Position numbers and translations under genes: made by a program. 64,000 nt of DNA from CAZFER01 sp964517495 (GTDB lineage Bacteria > Hinthialibacterota > Hinthialibacteria > Hinthialibacterales > Hinthialibacteraceae): NCBI GenBank assembly GCA_964517495.1, contig CAZFER010000003.1:113915-177914 (forward strand), written 5' to 3'. Below, in pieces: positions 33,740 through 43,683 of the stretch (positions within the stretch are counted from its first letter, which is position 1; the number at the start of each line of letters is the position of its first letter). Under the pieces are notes generated by a model. It searched no databases and was not told the origin of the DNA. It saw nothing but the letters and a program-made list of their open reading frames with translations.

Positions 33740-36700
33740 ATGACAGAACATAAGAACCTGATTTTTTATCGTAAGCTACTCATTGTTTCATGTTTATATT
33801 CCATTTTCGCTTTAGTTCCCTCCTTGACTATCGGCGATATCAATTCCCCCTCTGCATGGGATCTGTTTGAACAAAGCAAATACGCCATCCCCATTGATTC
33901 CCCCTCATCTTTTGATTCTGAAAAAAAGCCTAATGAACGTGTTTCTATAAATCAGACGAATGGCCTGCGGCTCGCCTTGCGGCGAAGTGGTATCTTATCT
34001 CTACGGACAAGTTCCAATACACTTCGTTTAGTTGTTTATAAACAGGATTTGAATTGGCAGGCGGGTAAAGATTCATTACCCATCACCCTTTCTGATACAT
34101 TTGGGCAAATAATCTTTGAAACAGTCATTGAAGATGATGGCGATGAGAACGCCTCGTTTATTCGAGGTTCACTGCAGACAGAGCAATTCGATATCCCCCT
34201 CCCTTCCTCAGGCCTATATCAAATCACCGCGGATGGCAGCCGGGATCAGCAATTCTTCATTCAAACCGATGCTGACAGCCAGGCTTACCACACTCCCCTT
34301 GAGTTGATTGATCCATCAAAAAGCATCGATCTCTTTTTCCAGGCCCCCCCTGAGACTGTGGAAATTACCCTATCCACCATGCATTTTGCTGGATTAAACC
34401 AAACCATTACTGTCTTCGATGAAAATGATCAACCGGTTAACAGCGTCTCTATCGATGAAATCAATAAGTCCTATATTCTTTCTTTTAAGGTTCCAACAAA
34501 AACCAGAGGTTCACGATGGCGCTTAAATATCCCCAAACAAGATATACTGCTGCAATCAACACACATCAATTATTGGTTTTTATCAAAAGAGGATCATTTC
34601 GATTTCGATCAATTCGAAAATTTAATCCAACCCAATAAGTTGGAATTATACGCCATTCCCGGGATGCGAATCCCTTTCCGATTCGAAATCGAAAACCAGC
34701 AACCCACACCGCTTAATCTATCGTTTATAGTCAATGCAATTGACCACTCCAATTGGACTACAATCCCTCCCAAATCACCGCAGGTTATTCCATCCGCATC
34801 ACGCTCGGTTGTATATTTTTCCATTGATGTACCTCAAGATATCCCCCTTGACACGACATCGTCATTCCAAATCGATTGGCTTGATCATGAAAAAGATAAA
34901 ATCCTGGTCTCTTCTCTAGCCGTCGTTCATGTTACTCAAGCGGTTCCACTGCCATCCTCTCATGATCATATTTTCCTAACCCAGGAGCGATTGGAGCAAA
35001 TCAGACAAGCCGGAAGGCAAGGCGCTGATTATCAACGCACCATTTATGACAACCTTATCCAATGGGCGGATCAAATCATCCAGGACGACTTAAAGGTGCC
35101 AGAGGAAGAGGGAGGCTGGTTTAGTAACTATATTTGTGATGGCATTGGAGACGGCGATGATGATCCTGATGACGGAACCGGTGCGTCACTCATTTTTGAT
35201 CCCAACCGTCCCGGCTTTTATATCTCACCCGTCGATGGCCGCCGTTATCATGGCCGCCGCTATGAGCGGGGTTGGCTGGGCCATTATCATTTTGAAATGG
35301 GAAGCCGCTTAAAACAACTGGGGATCGCCTATGCCTTGAATCCCAAACCTGAGTATGCCAAAAAAATTCGCGGGATGCTATTGGATTATGCCAGCCGCTA
35401 CTTATCCTGGCCCTTGGATGATTTCCAGGATCGTCCATCCCAGCGAGCGGCACGCATTTTAACCGATACCTTGGGTGAAGCCAGCTGGCTGATTCCCGCC
35501 ATAATGGCTTACGATTTTACTCGGTTATCCCCCCATTACTCTCCTGCCGATCGCACCCACATTGAACTCAATCTTATCCAACCAGTCGTGAACATCATTC
35601 GTAAAAATCCCATGGGAATTACCAACTGGCAATCATGGCACAACACTGCCATTGCCTTTGCTGGTTATCTCTTTGAAGATGAAAACTTGTTGGATGAAGC
35701 CCTTCATGGAAGAAACGGCCATGAATTTCTGAAATACAATGCCATCCGTGATGACGGGCTTTGGAACGAAGGCTCTCTTGGATATCACTTTTTTGCCTTA
35801 ATCCCAATGAACCTGTTGCTCGAAAGTTTGGAATCTCATAGCCAGCATGCCTTTGATGAACGCATTCAGGCGGCCTACTCCTCTGTGATTGATGTAATGC
35901 ACCCCGATGGACGGTTCCCAGCCTTGAATGACGCTTCCGCCCAGCCCATTTGGAGGCTGGCCTTTCATTACGAACATGCCAATGCCCATTACAACGATTC
36001 CCGTTTCGATGAAACCTTGACGTTTGTGTATGATCAATTGGGCTATGCCCGTAATTCCATGGAGGCGTTATTTTTTGGAAGCGGATACACACCCTTGTCA
36101 CTTCAAAGGCAAAGCAGCCTTAAAGATAAAATGGGACTATCCATATTACGTAACCAGCAAGCCACCAATCCCCAAATGGCATTGATGGATTACGGCCCTC
36201 ATGGGATGATTCATGGCCATTTTGATAAACTGCACCTTTCCTATTTCAGTGTTGGGGACATATGGTTACCCGATATTGGCACCGGCTCTGTTATTATCCC
36301 TGAATTTGCAGGGTGGTTTCGAAACACCATTGGCCATAACACCATCATGCTTGGTGAACAATATCAAAATGAAGATACGGAAGAAAACCGGTCCATTGAA
36401 TTATACCATACCACTTTCCCTGAATTACAAATCATGCAAGCTTCTTTTGGACCGCCGGTTTATCCTAACAACTCAAACGTTCGACGCACTATTATGAATA
36501 TCCATTCAGGTTACTCAGTCGTCATTGACGATATCCAAAGCAACGTCACTCCCTTTGATATCATATTTCATGGTGCTGGTGATATATATTCCTCCATTCC
36601 ATTCACCTTCCTGAACGACAATCCCTGGGAAAATTCACTTACCGGTTATCAGTTTCTTGATCCACCCCGACTATTCAATGGCTCTCCACCACCTGCTTTA

Positions 36701-37867
36701 CTAACAATCGAGTCATCGAACACGGTTTCCCTTCGTTTTGAAAAGGAGTACGGATTCAACGATCCCTTTGAAAATGTGGATGACTGGTCAGGTAATATCG
36801 CTTTGAACGATACACCTCAGCAAGGTCGCCATGCATTGGATTGGGTAATCGTACCTCGTCCATTTCAATCCATCCGTAAAGAGTTCCAATTCATTGAAGA
36901 AACCACCATACCTGATCGCCTTGTATTTGATTACAAAATCGAAGCATCCACCTTTGCCCGCTTCGTCTTACAGGTAAATAACCCACCCACACTAAACAAT
37001 GCCCAGTGGACCATCACCACAGGTGATCGGGTTCCTATTAGCCAATGGCTTCAGGCTGACATCGATTTAACCAATCCACAAAGTTCAAGTAACCATGGTT
37101 TATCAAAACATGTAATTCAGTTCTTCTTGACCGGAGCGGAAAACAGCAGCAATGCCTTCCATATCCTGATCGACAACCTGCGTGCTTATCGAAATGGAGA
37201 GCAACTGCCACAAGAAAAACGAGGATTAAATCTCCTGTTCCCGGGGGGGCAACCCACCCAATATTATCTTGCCTCAGGGCCATCGTCCAATCCCCCTCGT
37301 ACACATCCAGTCATACTGGCTCGGCGATCCAATTTACGATCCACCCGGCATATAAGCATATTGCAACCCTATGTGCGGGATTCCACACCATTGGAGGTTA
37401 TATCTCAAAATGAAAATACCATCCAATTTAAAAGGGGTGAAACAATCCAGGGGGTTGAATTTAACCCACAATCGCTCTCTTATGCCTGGAATTCAATTAA
37501 TTCCAACTCAGGCCTCTTTGAGTTTATTCTCATAAACACGGCTGTGAACCAGGGAAAAAATTGGGCTTACCAGGCAAACACAGAAACCTCCATTTCTCTT
37601 AAGGCAACAAAATTATTCAATGATCGTTTGATACTCTCCTATCACAAACCAGAAGAGGTTAACGATCAAATGGAGTTTACTCTTCCTGCACCTGTTGAAT
37701 ATGTTTTTATTGATCAGCAGCCCGTTGAAACAATTGACGTAAAAATGAACCAACTAATCATCTACAATCTCCCAACCGGACACCATGAAATCCAAATTCT
37801 CCTCTCCGCTTCAACTCTGGTCGAGGAATGGTATGCTTACCAGGATACTTATCATTTCTTGAAATGA
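33740..37867 (+). CDS. Large exported heparinase II/III-like polysaccharide lyase
   Basis: The 1375-residue protein has a signal peptide (about 10-30). The first 410 residues are beta-sandwich-like domains. An all-alpha toroid follows (about 415-790) with GWLGHYHFEMGSRLKQLGIA, WQSWHNTAIAFAG (about 633) and DDGLWNEGSLGYHFFAL, typical of alginate/heparin lyases. A heparinase II/III domain starts near residue 810 with GPHGMIHGHFDKLHLSYF and continues to about 960. The C-terminal 400 residues hold further beta domains, including a carbohydrate-binding-like segment near 1015-1160. It probably cleaves an acidic polysaccharide outside the cell; the substrate is unknown. It is followed by a family B repeat. 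Confidence 0.85.
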   Translation: MTEHKNLIFYRKLLIVSCLYSIFALVPSLTIGDINSPSAWDLFEQSKYAIPIDSPSSFDSEKKPNERVSINQTNGLRLALRRSGILSLRTSSNTLRLVVYKQDLNWQAGKDSLPITLSDTFGQIIFETVIEDDGDENASFIRGSLQTEQFDIPLPSSGLYQITADGSRDQQFFIQTDADSQAYHTPLELIDPSKSIDLFFQAPPETVEITLSTMHFAGLNQTITVFDENDQPVNSVSIDEINKSYILSFKVPTKTRGSRWRLNIPKQDILLQSTHINYWFLSKEDHFDFDQFENLIQPNKLELYAIPGMRIPFRFEIENQQPTPLNLSFIVNAIDHSNWTTIPPKSPQVIPSASRSVVYFSIDVPQDIPLDTTSSFQIDWLDHEKDKILVSSLAVVHVTQAVPLPSSHDHIFLTQERLEQIRQAGRQGADYQRTIYDNLIQWADQIIQDDLKVPEEEGGWFSNYICDGIGDGDDDPDDGTGASLIFDPNRPGFYISPVDGRRYHGRRYERGWLGHYHFEMGSRLKQLGIAYALNPKPEYAKKIRGMLLDYASRYLSWPLDDFQDRPSQRAARILTDTLGEASWLIPAIMAYDFTRLSPHYSPADRTHIELNLIQPVVNIIRKNPMGITNWQSWHNTAIAFAGYLFEDENLLDEALHGRNGHEFLKYNAIRDDGLWNEGSLGYHFFALIPMNLLLESLESHSQHAFDERIQAAYSSVIDVMHPDGRFPALNDASAQPIWRLAFHYEHANAHYNDSRFDETLTFVYDQLGYARNSMEALFFGSGYTPLSLQRQSSLKDKMGLSILRNQQATNPQMALMDYGPHGMIHGHFDKLHLSYFSVGDIWLPDIGTGSVIIPEFAGWFRNTIGHNTIMLGEQYQNEDTEENRSIELYHTTFPELQIMQASFGPPVYPNNSNVRRTIMNIHSGYSVVIDDIQSNVTPFDIIFHGAGDIYSSIPFTFLNDNPWENSLTGYQFLDPPRLFNGSPPPALLTIESSNTVSLRFEKEYGFNDPFENVDDWSGNIALNDTPQQGRHALDWVIVPRPFQSIRKEFQFIEETTIPDRLVFDYKIEASTFARFVLQVNNPPTLNNAQWTITTGDRVPISQWLQADIDLTNPQSSSNHGLSKHVIQFFLTGAENSSNAFHILIDNLRAYRNGEQLPQEKRGLNLLFPGGQPTQYYLASGPSSNPPRTHPVILARRSNLRSTRHISILQPYVRDSTPLEVISQNENTIQFKRGETIQGVEFNPQSLSYAWNSINSNSGLFEFILINTAVNQGKNWAYQANTETSISLKATKLFNDRLILSYHKPEEVNDQMEFTLPAPVEYVFIDQQPVETIDVKMNQLIIYNLPTGHHEIQILLSASTLVEEWYAYQDTYHFLK

Positions 37868-37910
37868 TTGTGGCAGCCCAACTTTTACGAAAAATGTAAA
37901 CATAGGTTCG

Positions 37911-38045
37911 CCTCCTAATGTCATTAACTCAAAGGGAGGGCGAGGCTTCCGCCGAGCCGTTTTCACGTATAACGGCTCATCAGGAGATTCGCCCTCCCTA
38001 TTCAACGTTCCAATTTGTTCCTAAATTAATGACATTGGGGGTTGC
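37911..38045 (+). repeat. Dispersed repeat family B, copy 1 (MITE-like, with terminal inverted repeats)
   Basis: Terminal inverted repeats AATGTCATTAA (37917-37927) and TTAATGACATT (38026-38036) bound an imperfect hairpin of about 28-base arms (GGGAGGGCGAGG... pairing with ...TCGCCCTCCC), with an inner GAGCCGTT/AACGGCTC stem. The outer end matches the copy at the window's right edge. No reading frame. It fills nearly all the 181-bp space between the lyase and the next gene. Confidence 0.8.
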
Positions 38046-38048
38046 CTA

Positions 38049-39563
38049 ATGTGTCAATCCATTGTTAACACAATCTACTCAAATAAATATAAAACCATGA
38101 AAAATATACTCAACAAATTTTATTCGGTTATATCACAACATCCCAAATCCTATAGTATTATTCTCCTTACTTTTATTGCTGTTCATATACATTTTTACAG
38201 TTTGGGGGGGGAATTCATAACCAACGATTACCGGTTATGGCAGTTTTTGGATATCGAACTTCTACGTAATCACTTGCTACAAAGTATCTGGTATCTTCAC
38301 ATGCAGCCACCTCTGTTCAACTTTTTCCTGGGTTTGGTAGAAAAGGTTTCATTTGGTTTTACTCACATGGTTTACCCCATTGTTTATGTGGGATTGGGAT
38401 TGGGTACCGCAGTGGCACTCTTTCACCTCTGCATGAAATTTAAAATCCACCCCGTGATTGCCGTAACGACTGTCCTATCGTGCATAATTTCCCCATCCTG
38501 GATGCTTTACGAACAATGGCTAATGTATACCTTTCCCATCCTGGCTTTACTTACCTTTGCCGCGCTGCAAATGCACACCTTTATGTCTACTGGATCAACC
38601 AAACATGGCATACTCTTTTTTATTCTGTTGATTTTACTTGTTTATCTACGATCCATTTTTCATTGGCTCTGGTTTGTGTTTGTGGTTGCAATTGTATGGT
38701 CCTATGTTGAGGGAAAGCGAATGAAGGTACTCACATTAGCGATCATCCCCTTCATCCTTGTGATGGCATTGTTTGCAAAAAATGCCTATGTATTTGGATC
38801 ATGGTCCAGCAGCAGTTGGTTGGGGCCAAATCTATTCAAAATGACCCGGACCGTTCCCAACGCCACAAAACGTGAACTGCTGCTAAAAAGCCGCATTTCC
38901 AATCTTAGCTTCGTGCAGCCTTTTCTGCCTGTCAGCACTTATGAGAAATTCATCAATTCGCAGCCCTGGGGAATTCCTGCGTTGGATCAGGCACGAAAAA
39001 GTGATGGGGATGTTAATTTCAATCACCATATCTTTATCAAAGTAAACCGTCGATACCTGGATGAATCACTCGCCATGATTAAAGCCGCTCCAGGCGACTA
39101 TTTTAATTTGATTAAACAATCATGGCGCCGTTATTGCCATCCTGCCTGGAGTTATGAATTCTTTATCCATCAATCCCCCTCTTATCTCAACTATATTTCA
39201 AATCTTAATGATTGGCTGTTTGGGTGGGAGGACATCGATTTTTCCAAAGCATCCCATAACACCAAAGTGCATCCTAACGGTACATTTATATGTTGGCTTA
39301 TCCCCCTGGCGTTTTTGTTTTGGATTATTCTTATAGCAGCCCCCTCTCGTTTCAGCAAATTGACTCGGGCAGACCATGCCGTGTTAGCCTTTTGTGCGTT
39401 CAATCTATTTTTAGTGACCTTCGCTGCCATTTTCTTATTGCGCTACGAAAATTTCCGCCTTCGCTTTACTTTAACGCCTTATTATGCTTTGCTTTTTGCT
39501 CTATTTTTGGATAGGGTGATTGCATTTATCTCAACATTTAAGAAGAAGGAATCCAAATCCTGA
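38049..39563 (+). CDS. GT39-like polytopic membrane glycosyltransferase
   Basis: The 504-residue protein has about nine or ten hydrophobic helices. The first extracellular loop, after TFIAVHIHFYSLGGEF, has acidic Asp residues (TNDYRLWQ) and a LHMQPPLFNFFLG motif, both typical of GT39 (PMT/ArnT-like) enzymes that transfer sugar from a polyprenyl-phosphate donor. The C-terminal part has a loop then further helices. A start at 38097 is possible; the ATG at 38049 lies four bases after the repeat, which supplies a GGGGG ribosome-site-like run. Acceptor unknown. Confidence 0.65.
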   Translation: MCQSIVNTIYSNKYKTMKNILNKFYSVISQHPKSYSIILLTFIAVHIHFYSLGGEFITNDYRLWQFLDIELLRNHLLQSIWYLHMQPPLFNFFLGLVEKVSFGFTHMVYPIVYVGLGLGTAVALFHLCMKFKIHPVIAVTTVLSCIISPSWMLYEQWLMYTFPILALLTFAALQMHTFMSTGSTKHGILFFILLILLVYLRSIFHWLWFVFVVAIVWSYVEGKRMKVLTLAIIPFILVMALFAKNAYVFGSWSSSSWLGPNLFKMTRTVPNATKRELLLKSRISNLSFVQPFLPVSTYEKFINSQPWGIPALDQARKSDGDVNFNHHIFIKVNRRYLDESLAMIKAAPGDYFNLIKQSWRRYCHPAWSYEFFIHQSPSYLNYISNLNDWLFGWEDIDFSKASHNTKVHPNGTFICWLIPLAFLFWIILIAAPSRFSKLTRADHAVLAFCAFNLFLVTFAAIFLLRYENFRLRFTLTPYYALLFALFLDRVIAFISTFKKKESKS

Positions 39564-39633
39564 CTCCCAGGGAATAGACATTAAGCGGATGATCCATTAA
39601 TATAAAATCAGTTTTTAACTCGGGGAGGATTCA

Positions 39634-40953
39634 ATGTCGAAACAAATCAACCGGCGAAGTTTTGTAAATACCCTGGCTTTGGGCACAGCTGGCTATAGCG
39701 CCTTGAATGCATTGGCACCTTCGGCTTCAGCGCAACAAAAGAAGAAACCGAATGTTATCATCATTTTTATCGATGATCTGGGGTATGGAGACCTTTCCAG
39801 CTTTGGCTCACCCTACATCGAAACCCCAAATATTGACCGTATCGGACGCGAAGGTATTCGCTTAACCGATTTCTATTCATGCTCGTCTGTATGTACCCCT
39901 TCTCGAGCAGGCCTTTTAACCGGACGTTACCAGGTTCGATCTGGTATTGTCAGGGTGTTGTTCCCACGCGATGAAGTCGGCATGCCGGATAGTGAAATAA
40001 CCGTCGCCGAAGCGATGAAAGAACAAGACTACGCCACTGCCTGCGTTGGAAAATGGCATCTTGGCCACCTTCCCCCGTTTAGACCTATGCGGCATGGATT
40101 TGATTACTATTACGGTATTTTATACAGCAATGACATGAAAAACGTGCAAATCTTCCGCAATGATGAGGTCGTGGAGGATGATCCCGTCGATCAATCCCTG
40201 ATAACCAAAAAATACACTCAGGAATCAGTAAATTGGATACGGGAACATAAAGATGAGCCTTTTTTCCTATACCTGGCTCATACCATGCCTCACGTTCCTC
40301 TCTTCGCTTCGGATGAGTTTAAAGGGACCTCCAAACGTGGATTGTATGGCGATGTGGTCGAAGAAATCGATGCGGGCGTAGGCGATATATTGGATACCCT
40401 CGATGAACTGGATTTGGCCAACGATACCTTTATCTGCTTCACCAGCGACAACGGCCCCTGGCTCAGCAAAAAAGAACGCGGTGGCTCAGCCGGTCCGTTG
40501 CGTGACGGCAAGTTTTCTGTGTATGAAGGCGGTGTCAGAGAGCCATTTTTAGCTCGCTGGCCCGGTGTTATTCCTGCTGGTAGCCTCTCACACGAACCGG
40601 CAATCACCTTGGATTTATTTGCCACCAGCATAAAAATCGCTGGCGGTCAAATTCCCGATGATCGTCCCATTGATGGCAAAAACATCCTTCCTTTATTACA
40701 AGGAAAAGAAAAATCACCTCATGACATTCTCTATTTTTATAAGGGCAACAAGTTAAGCGCTATCCGTAAAGGAAAGTGGAAACTTCACTACCAACCCGGT
40801 CAACCAATCGAAAAAGCGGAACTGTATAACCTCCATTTGGATGTTTCCGAAAAATACAACGTCGCCAAAAAGAATCCCGAGATACTCAAGGAAATGGTCT
40901 CCCATGTGGAATCATGGGCTTCGGATGTAATCCCTAAAAAACTTGAACCTTAG
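39634..40953 (+). CDS. Tat-exported sulfatase
   Basis: The 439-residue protein has a twin-arginine signal (NRRSFVNTLALGTAGYSAL, cut near ASA). The sulfatase fold is clear: VIIIFIDDLGYGDLS for metal binding, and CTPSRAGLLTG with Cys87, the residue converted to formylglycine. ACVGKWHLGH, HTMPHVPLF and FTSDNGPW complete the active site. Length suits the arylsulfatase A-type family. A strong ribosome site (GGGGAGG) precedes the ATG. It probably removes sulfate from glycans, alongside the lyase upstream. No formylglycine-generating enzyme is in view. Confidence 0.93.
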   Translation: MSKQINRRSFVNTLALGTAGYSALNALAPSASAQQKKKPNVIIIFIDDLGYGDLSSFGSPYIETPNIDRIGREGIRLTDFYSCSSVCTPSRAGLLTGRYQVRSGIVRVLFPRDEVGMPDSEITVAEAMKEQDYATACVGKWHLGHLPPFRPMRHGFDYYYGILYSNDMKNVQIFRNDEVVEDDPVDQSLITKKYTQESVNWIREHKDEPFFLYLAHTMPHVPLFASDEFKGTSKRGLYGDVVEEIDAGVGDILDTLDELDLANDTFICFTSDNGPWLSKKERGGSAGPLRDGKFSVYEGGVREPFLARWPGVIPAGSLSHEPAITLDLFATSIKIAGGQIPDDRPIDGKNILPLLQGKEKSPHDILYFYKGNKLSAIRKGKWKLHYQPGQPIEKAELYNLHLDVSEKYNVAKKNPEILKEMVSHVESWASDVIPKKLEP

Positions 40954-41093
40954 GTTTGCTTGAGTGAAAAGTCATTTCGTATGATGAAAAACTTTATCCA
41001 TGTTTGTTGTATCAAACTGTAGGGAAACAATGAGGGATTATTCAATGCTATCCCCACACGAGATAAGAGCAAACAGATAAGTAAATATTCCTG

Positions 41094-41127
41094 TATGAAT
41101 TTGTAATAATGATTATAATAATTCATA
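41094..41127 (+). promoter_or_regulatory. Inverted repeat around a TATAAT box before the orphan antitoxin
   Basis: TATGAATT (41094-41101) and AATTCATA (41120-41127) form a perfect 8-bp inverted repeat spanning TATAAT (41114-41119). It is 24 bases before the ATG at 41151, where an autoregulatory operator would lie. The -35 box is weak. Confidence 0.4.
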
Positions 41128-41150
41128 TAAATGAGATTGAGGTTAATTAA

Positions 41151-41360
41151 ATGAAAACTATTTCACCATTATTAATTGCGGAAATGCCTATCGAGGAACG
41201 GATTAAGTTAGTCGAGGCTATTTGGGATTCTATTGCTGAAATGCCTGAGGCGGTTGAAATACCCGACTGGCATAAAGAAGAATTGAAAAAAAGACTTGAA
41301 GACTATTCCACCAATCCAGAAGAAGGATCATCCTGGAAAGATGTAAAAAAACGACTATGA
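41151..41360 (+). CDS. Addiction-module antidote protein (orphan)
   Basis: This 69-residue protein (IAEMPIEERIKLVEAIWDSI, then WHKEELKKRLEDY and SWKDVKKRL) has the pattern of the TIGR02574/PF09720-type putative addiction-module antidotes, which normally precede a ParE/RelE toxin gene. Ribosome site GAGG nine bases before the ATG. No toxin gene follows: an ATG overlapping its stop (ATGA at 41357) gives only eight codons before a stop at 41383. That is the position where the toxin would start, so the toxin appears lost. Confidence 0.8.
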   Translation: MKTISPLLIAEMPIEERIKLVEAIWDSIAEMPEAVEIPDWHKEELKKRLEDYSTNPEEGSSWKDVKKRL

Positions 41361-41363
41361 AAA

Positions 41364-43286
41364 TCATGGTCTTAATGCTTTGATTTTATCTTCTAACAGG
41401 GAACACATTATCCCACACTGCCGAACAAATGAATCCAATACCCGAAAGCGAGAACGCAGTTTCTCATCGAGGATTTCATCTTCATTTTCCAACTGCAAGG
41501 TCTGCCAGCGGCTGTCTTCGTAATCAAAGTGAGCTTCCTGAAGCAATTCATTAAGCAGTTCCAGCGCTTCCTCATGTTCTTCCGAACATTGATTGATGGT
41601 CTGTTCCAGTTTTTGTAATAAATTCTGTTTCTCTCCTCTATTCAAGGATGCGAATTCATCGGGAGATGACAAATTCAACCCTTCACGGGCCACTTCACCA
41701 AAGCGCTCTATTTTGGTGTAAGCTTCATACAAAATACGGCGCAGATCAATGATATCTTTTTTGGCACGATAGGATTGATGAAGCATGGACAGTTGCTGAG
41801 CAATATCACGAAGCCCCGGTTTAATTTCCATTAATAATGATAATAACCGTGTGGTTATCGAACCATTGATTACTGCCCCTGAACTCGTGTTAAACACAGG
41901 AATGCCAAAACGAGCGATTTCATGTTCCAACCATTGCCGGTAAAGATAAAGCGTTTCGCTGGTTGGCACTTTTCCACCATCCACAGAGTTTACCCAATGG
42001 GCCGCATCGCTGTCCTGTGGCATCTCTTTATCATCAAAAATGGTTCCTGAAGCATAGCGTTTATCCTCCGTAAACGCTAAATCCTGCCCCACTAACACGA
42101 TGGGACGGCATCCCAAACGGGCCAAAATATGGAATGCTACCACCGCCACACTGCCAGGACCATACACATCCCCCTTATAGTCGATGGTTGATTGAAGCCA
42201 TAAATAAAACGAATTTCCACTCTTTTGTGGCACTGGGACCTGCCCCAATGGCGCCGGTTTCCCCAGTATCTCTGAGGTGGTTCGCCACGAAGCCAAAAAT
42301 ACCCGTGGATGAAAATGGCGTATAATTTCAGGATGAATACGTGGATCCGCAATGAGATAGGTTTCATTGGAGGGTTGATCATCCTTAAATGAACGCAAAT
42401 TACGGTCCTGATGATCCATGGTAAACACGATATGAGGCCGTATCCCATTTTTGCGTAATATGGGATAAGCGGTATTGACACAGGCAATCAGCATCTGATC
42501 CTGCGCATCTCTAAGAGTTGTTAGTTCGTTTTCCAGCGAGGGGCCAGCCGACGCCAAAGCGGCAGGGATATGCTGAAAATGATGAAAAAGGCTGTTTACT
42601 CCCGGATAATTAACCAACGCATCGGCATTGGAAACGGTGTGAATAACCACATTATTGCCATGCTCAATCCGGGAATTACGATACATAAGTTCACGCTGCA
42701 AGCAATTTCGCCAAAATTCCGTGAATTGCGTGGGGTAATCAGGCCGGCAGCGCCGCAACAATGGATTCACCAACACATGGTAAGAGAGTGACAAAAACCG
42801 CGACCATTTCAACTCCTCTCCGATGCTATTGATCGCTTTCTCCAACCCCTGGCCGATATACAATTGAACCCGTTCATCCCCGGCTAATCTCGATAAATCA
42901 ACATGGGCAAAGGCGGTAAAAAACAACAAGGGATCAGGATCAACAATCACCAATACACCATTTTTAGGCAGTCGATCCAATATATGGTGCGCATAATAAC
43001 CCAAGCCAAATCCCAGCAAAATAACCGCATGATCTTTTTCAGCATTAAATGGACTGCGTTCTAACCATGAATTGATTTCACTCTCAGGATTAGATGTGGC
43101 AAACAAAGATTGAGAAGTTTGGGAGGTTGTAAATATTTGAACGTTTTTATAACGCTCATCCACCGCTTCCAAAGGATAAAGGCGTCCTTCCACTTTGGGA
43201 GCCAGATCAGAAATGGTCTTGGCTAACTCAGGGTTACTCCTTCTTATGATGTTTAAATTTTTTTCGAAGAAGAAACCTTGTTTCAT
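41364..43286 (-). CDS. DUF115 / MAF-like motility-accessory glycosylation protein
   Basis: The 640-residue soluble protein contains a DUF115 domain (about 200-420) with ASAGPSLENELTTL, VFTMDHQDRN and GPGSVAVVAFHILARLGC, then IVLVGQDLAFT. Members (MAF-type) transfer nonulosonic acids onto flagellin. A Rossmann-like N-terminal part (ILLGFGLGYYAHHIL near 90) precedes it. Residues 480-640 are coiled-coil-like. ATG at 43286 has AAGGA upstream and is preferred over a TTG three codons before. No flagellar genes are in the window, so the acceptor may be a surface or other protein. Its end lies next to the antitoxin. Confidence 0.82.
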   Translation of the reverse strand: MKQGFFFEKNLNIIRRSNPELAKTISDLAPKVEGRLYPLEAVDERYKNVQIFTTSQTSQSLFATSNPESEINSWLERSPFNAEKDHAVILLGFGLGYYAHHILDRLPKNGVLVIVDPDPLLFFTAFAHVDLSRLAGDERVQLYIGQGLEKAINSIGEELKWSRFLSLSYHVLVNPLLRRCRPDYPTQFTEFWRNCLQRELMYRNSRIEHGNNVVIHTVSNADALVNYPGVNSLFHHFQHIPAALASAGPSLENELTTLRDAQDQMLIACVNTAYPILRKNGIRPHIVFTMDHQDRNLRSFKDDQPSNETYLIADPRIHPEIIRHFHPRVFLASWRTTSEILGKPAPLGQVPVPQKSGNSFYLWLQSTIDYKGDVYGPGSVAVVAFHILARLGCRPIVLVGQDLAFTEDKRYASGTIFDDKEMPQDSDAAHWVNSVDGGKVPTSETLYLYRQWLEHEIARFGIPVFNTSSGAVINGSITTRLLSLLMEIKPGLRDIAQQLSMLHQSYRAKKDIIDLRRILYEAYTKIERFGEVAREGLNLSSPDEFASLNRGEKQNLLQKLEQTINQCSEEHEEALELLNELLQEAHFDYEDSRWQTLQLENEDEILDEKLRSRFRVLDSFVRQCGIMCSLLEDKIKALRP

Positions 43287-43683
43287 GCTATTCAATCCTT
43301 AATCTCACTTCGCATTATAATTTCATTCTTTCCCCATTCAGCCTGTTCTTTACTCACAAGCTAAAAATATCCATCTGACAAAGTGTTACGATTATAAAAT
43401 AAAATTAAGCCTAAAATGTACTCTACCGTTAACCTTCCCCCTTTCAAAGGAGCAAGGGAGATTGATTAATTTACACTCTCATTTTTAATCCATGATTTTT
43501 AATTGATGGTGAATAACTTGATTTATCGAGACAATTTTCATCTCATTTTCACACACCAACGACCAGCCATTAAGGTGATGTTTGGAATATACTAAAACAA
43601 ACAAAGGGTATTTTTCAATCCGAAGAGATTTCTGGATTGAGGTTGAAGTAAGAAAGCTGAGGATTTGTAGACAAAAGGTATAC
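43287..43683. other. Gene-free stretch of about 400 bp
   Basis: AT-rich. A short, degenerate piece resembling family A repeats lies at about 43430-43455 (ACCTTCCCCCTTTCAAAGGAG). An ORF on the minus strand overlaps the lipoprotein gene but shows no coding character. I see no promoter or terminator strong enough to annotate. Confidence 0.4.

Noticed and set aside
35190..36101. Minus-strand ORFs inside the lyase gene
   Set aside because: Shadows of the plus-strand gene with a biased, non-protein-like composition.
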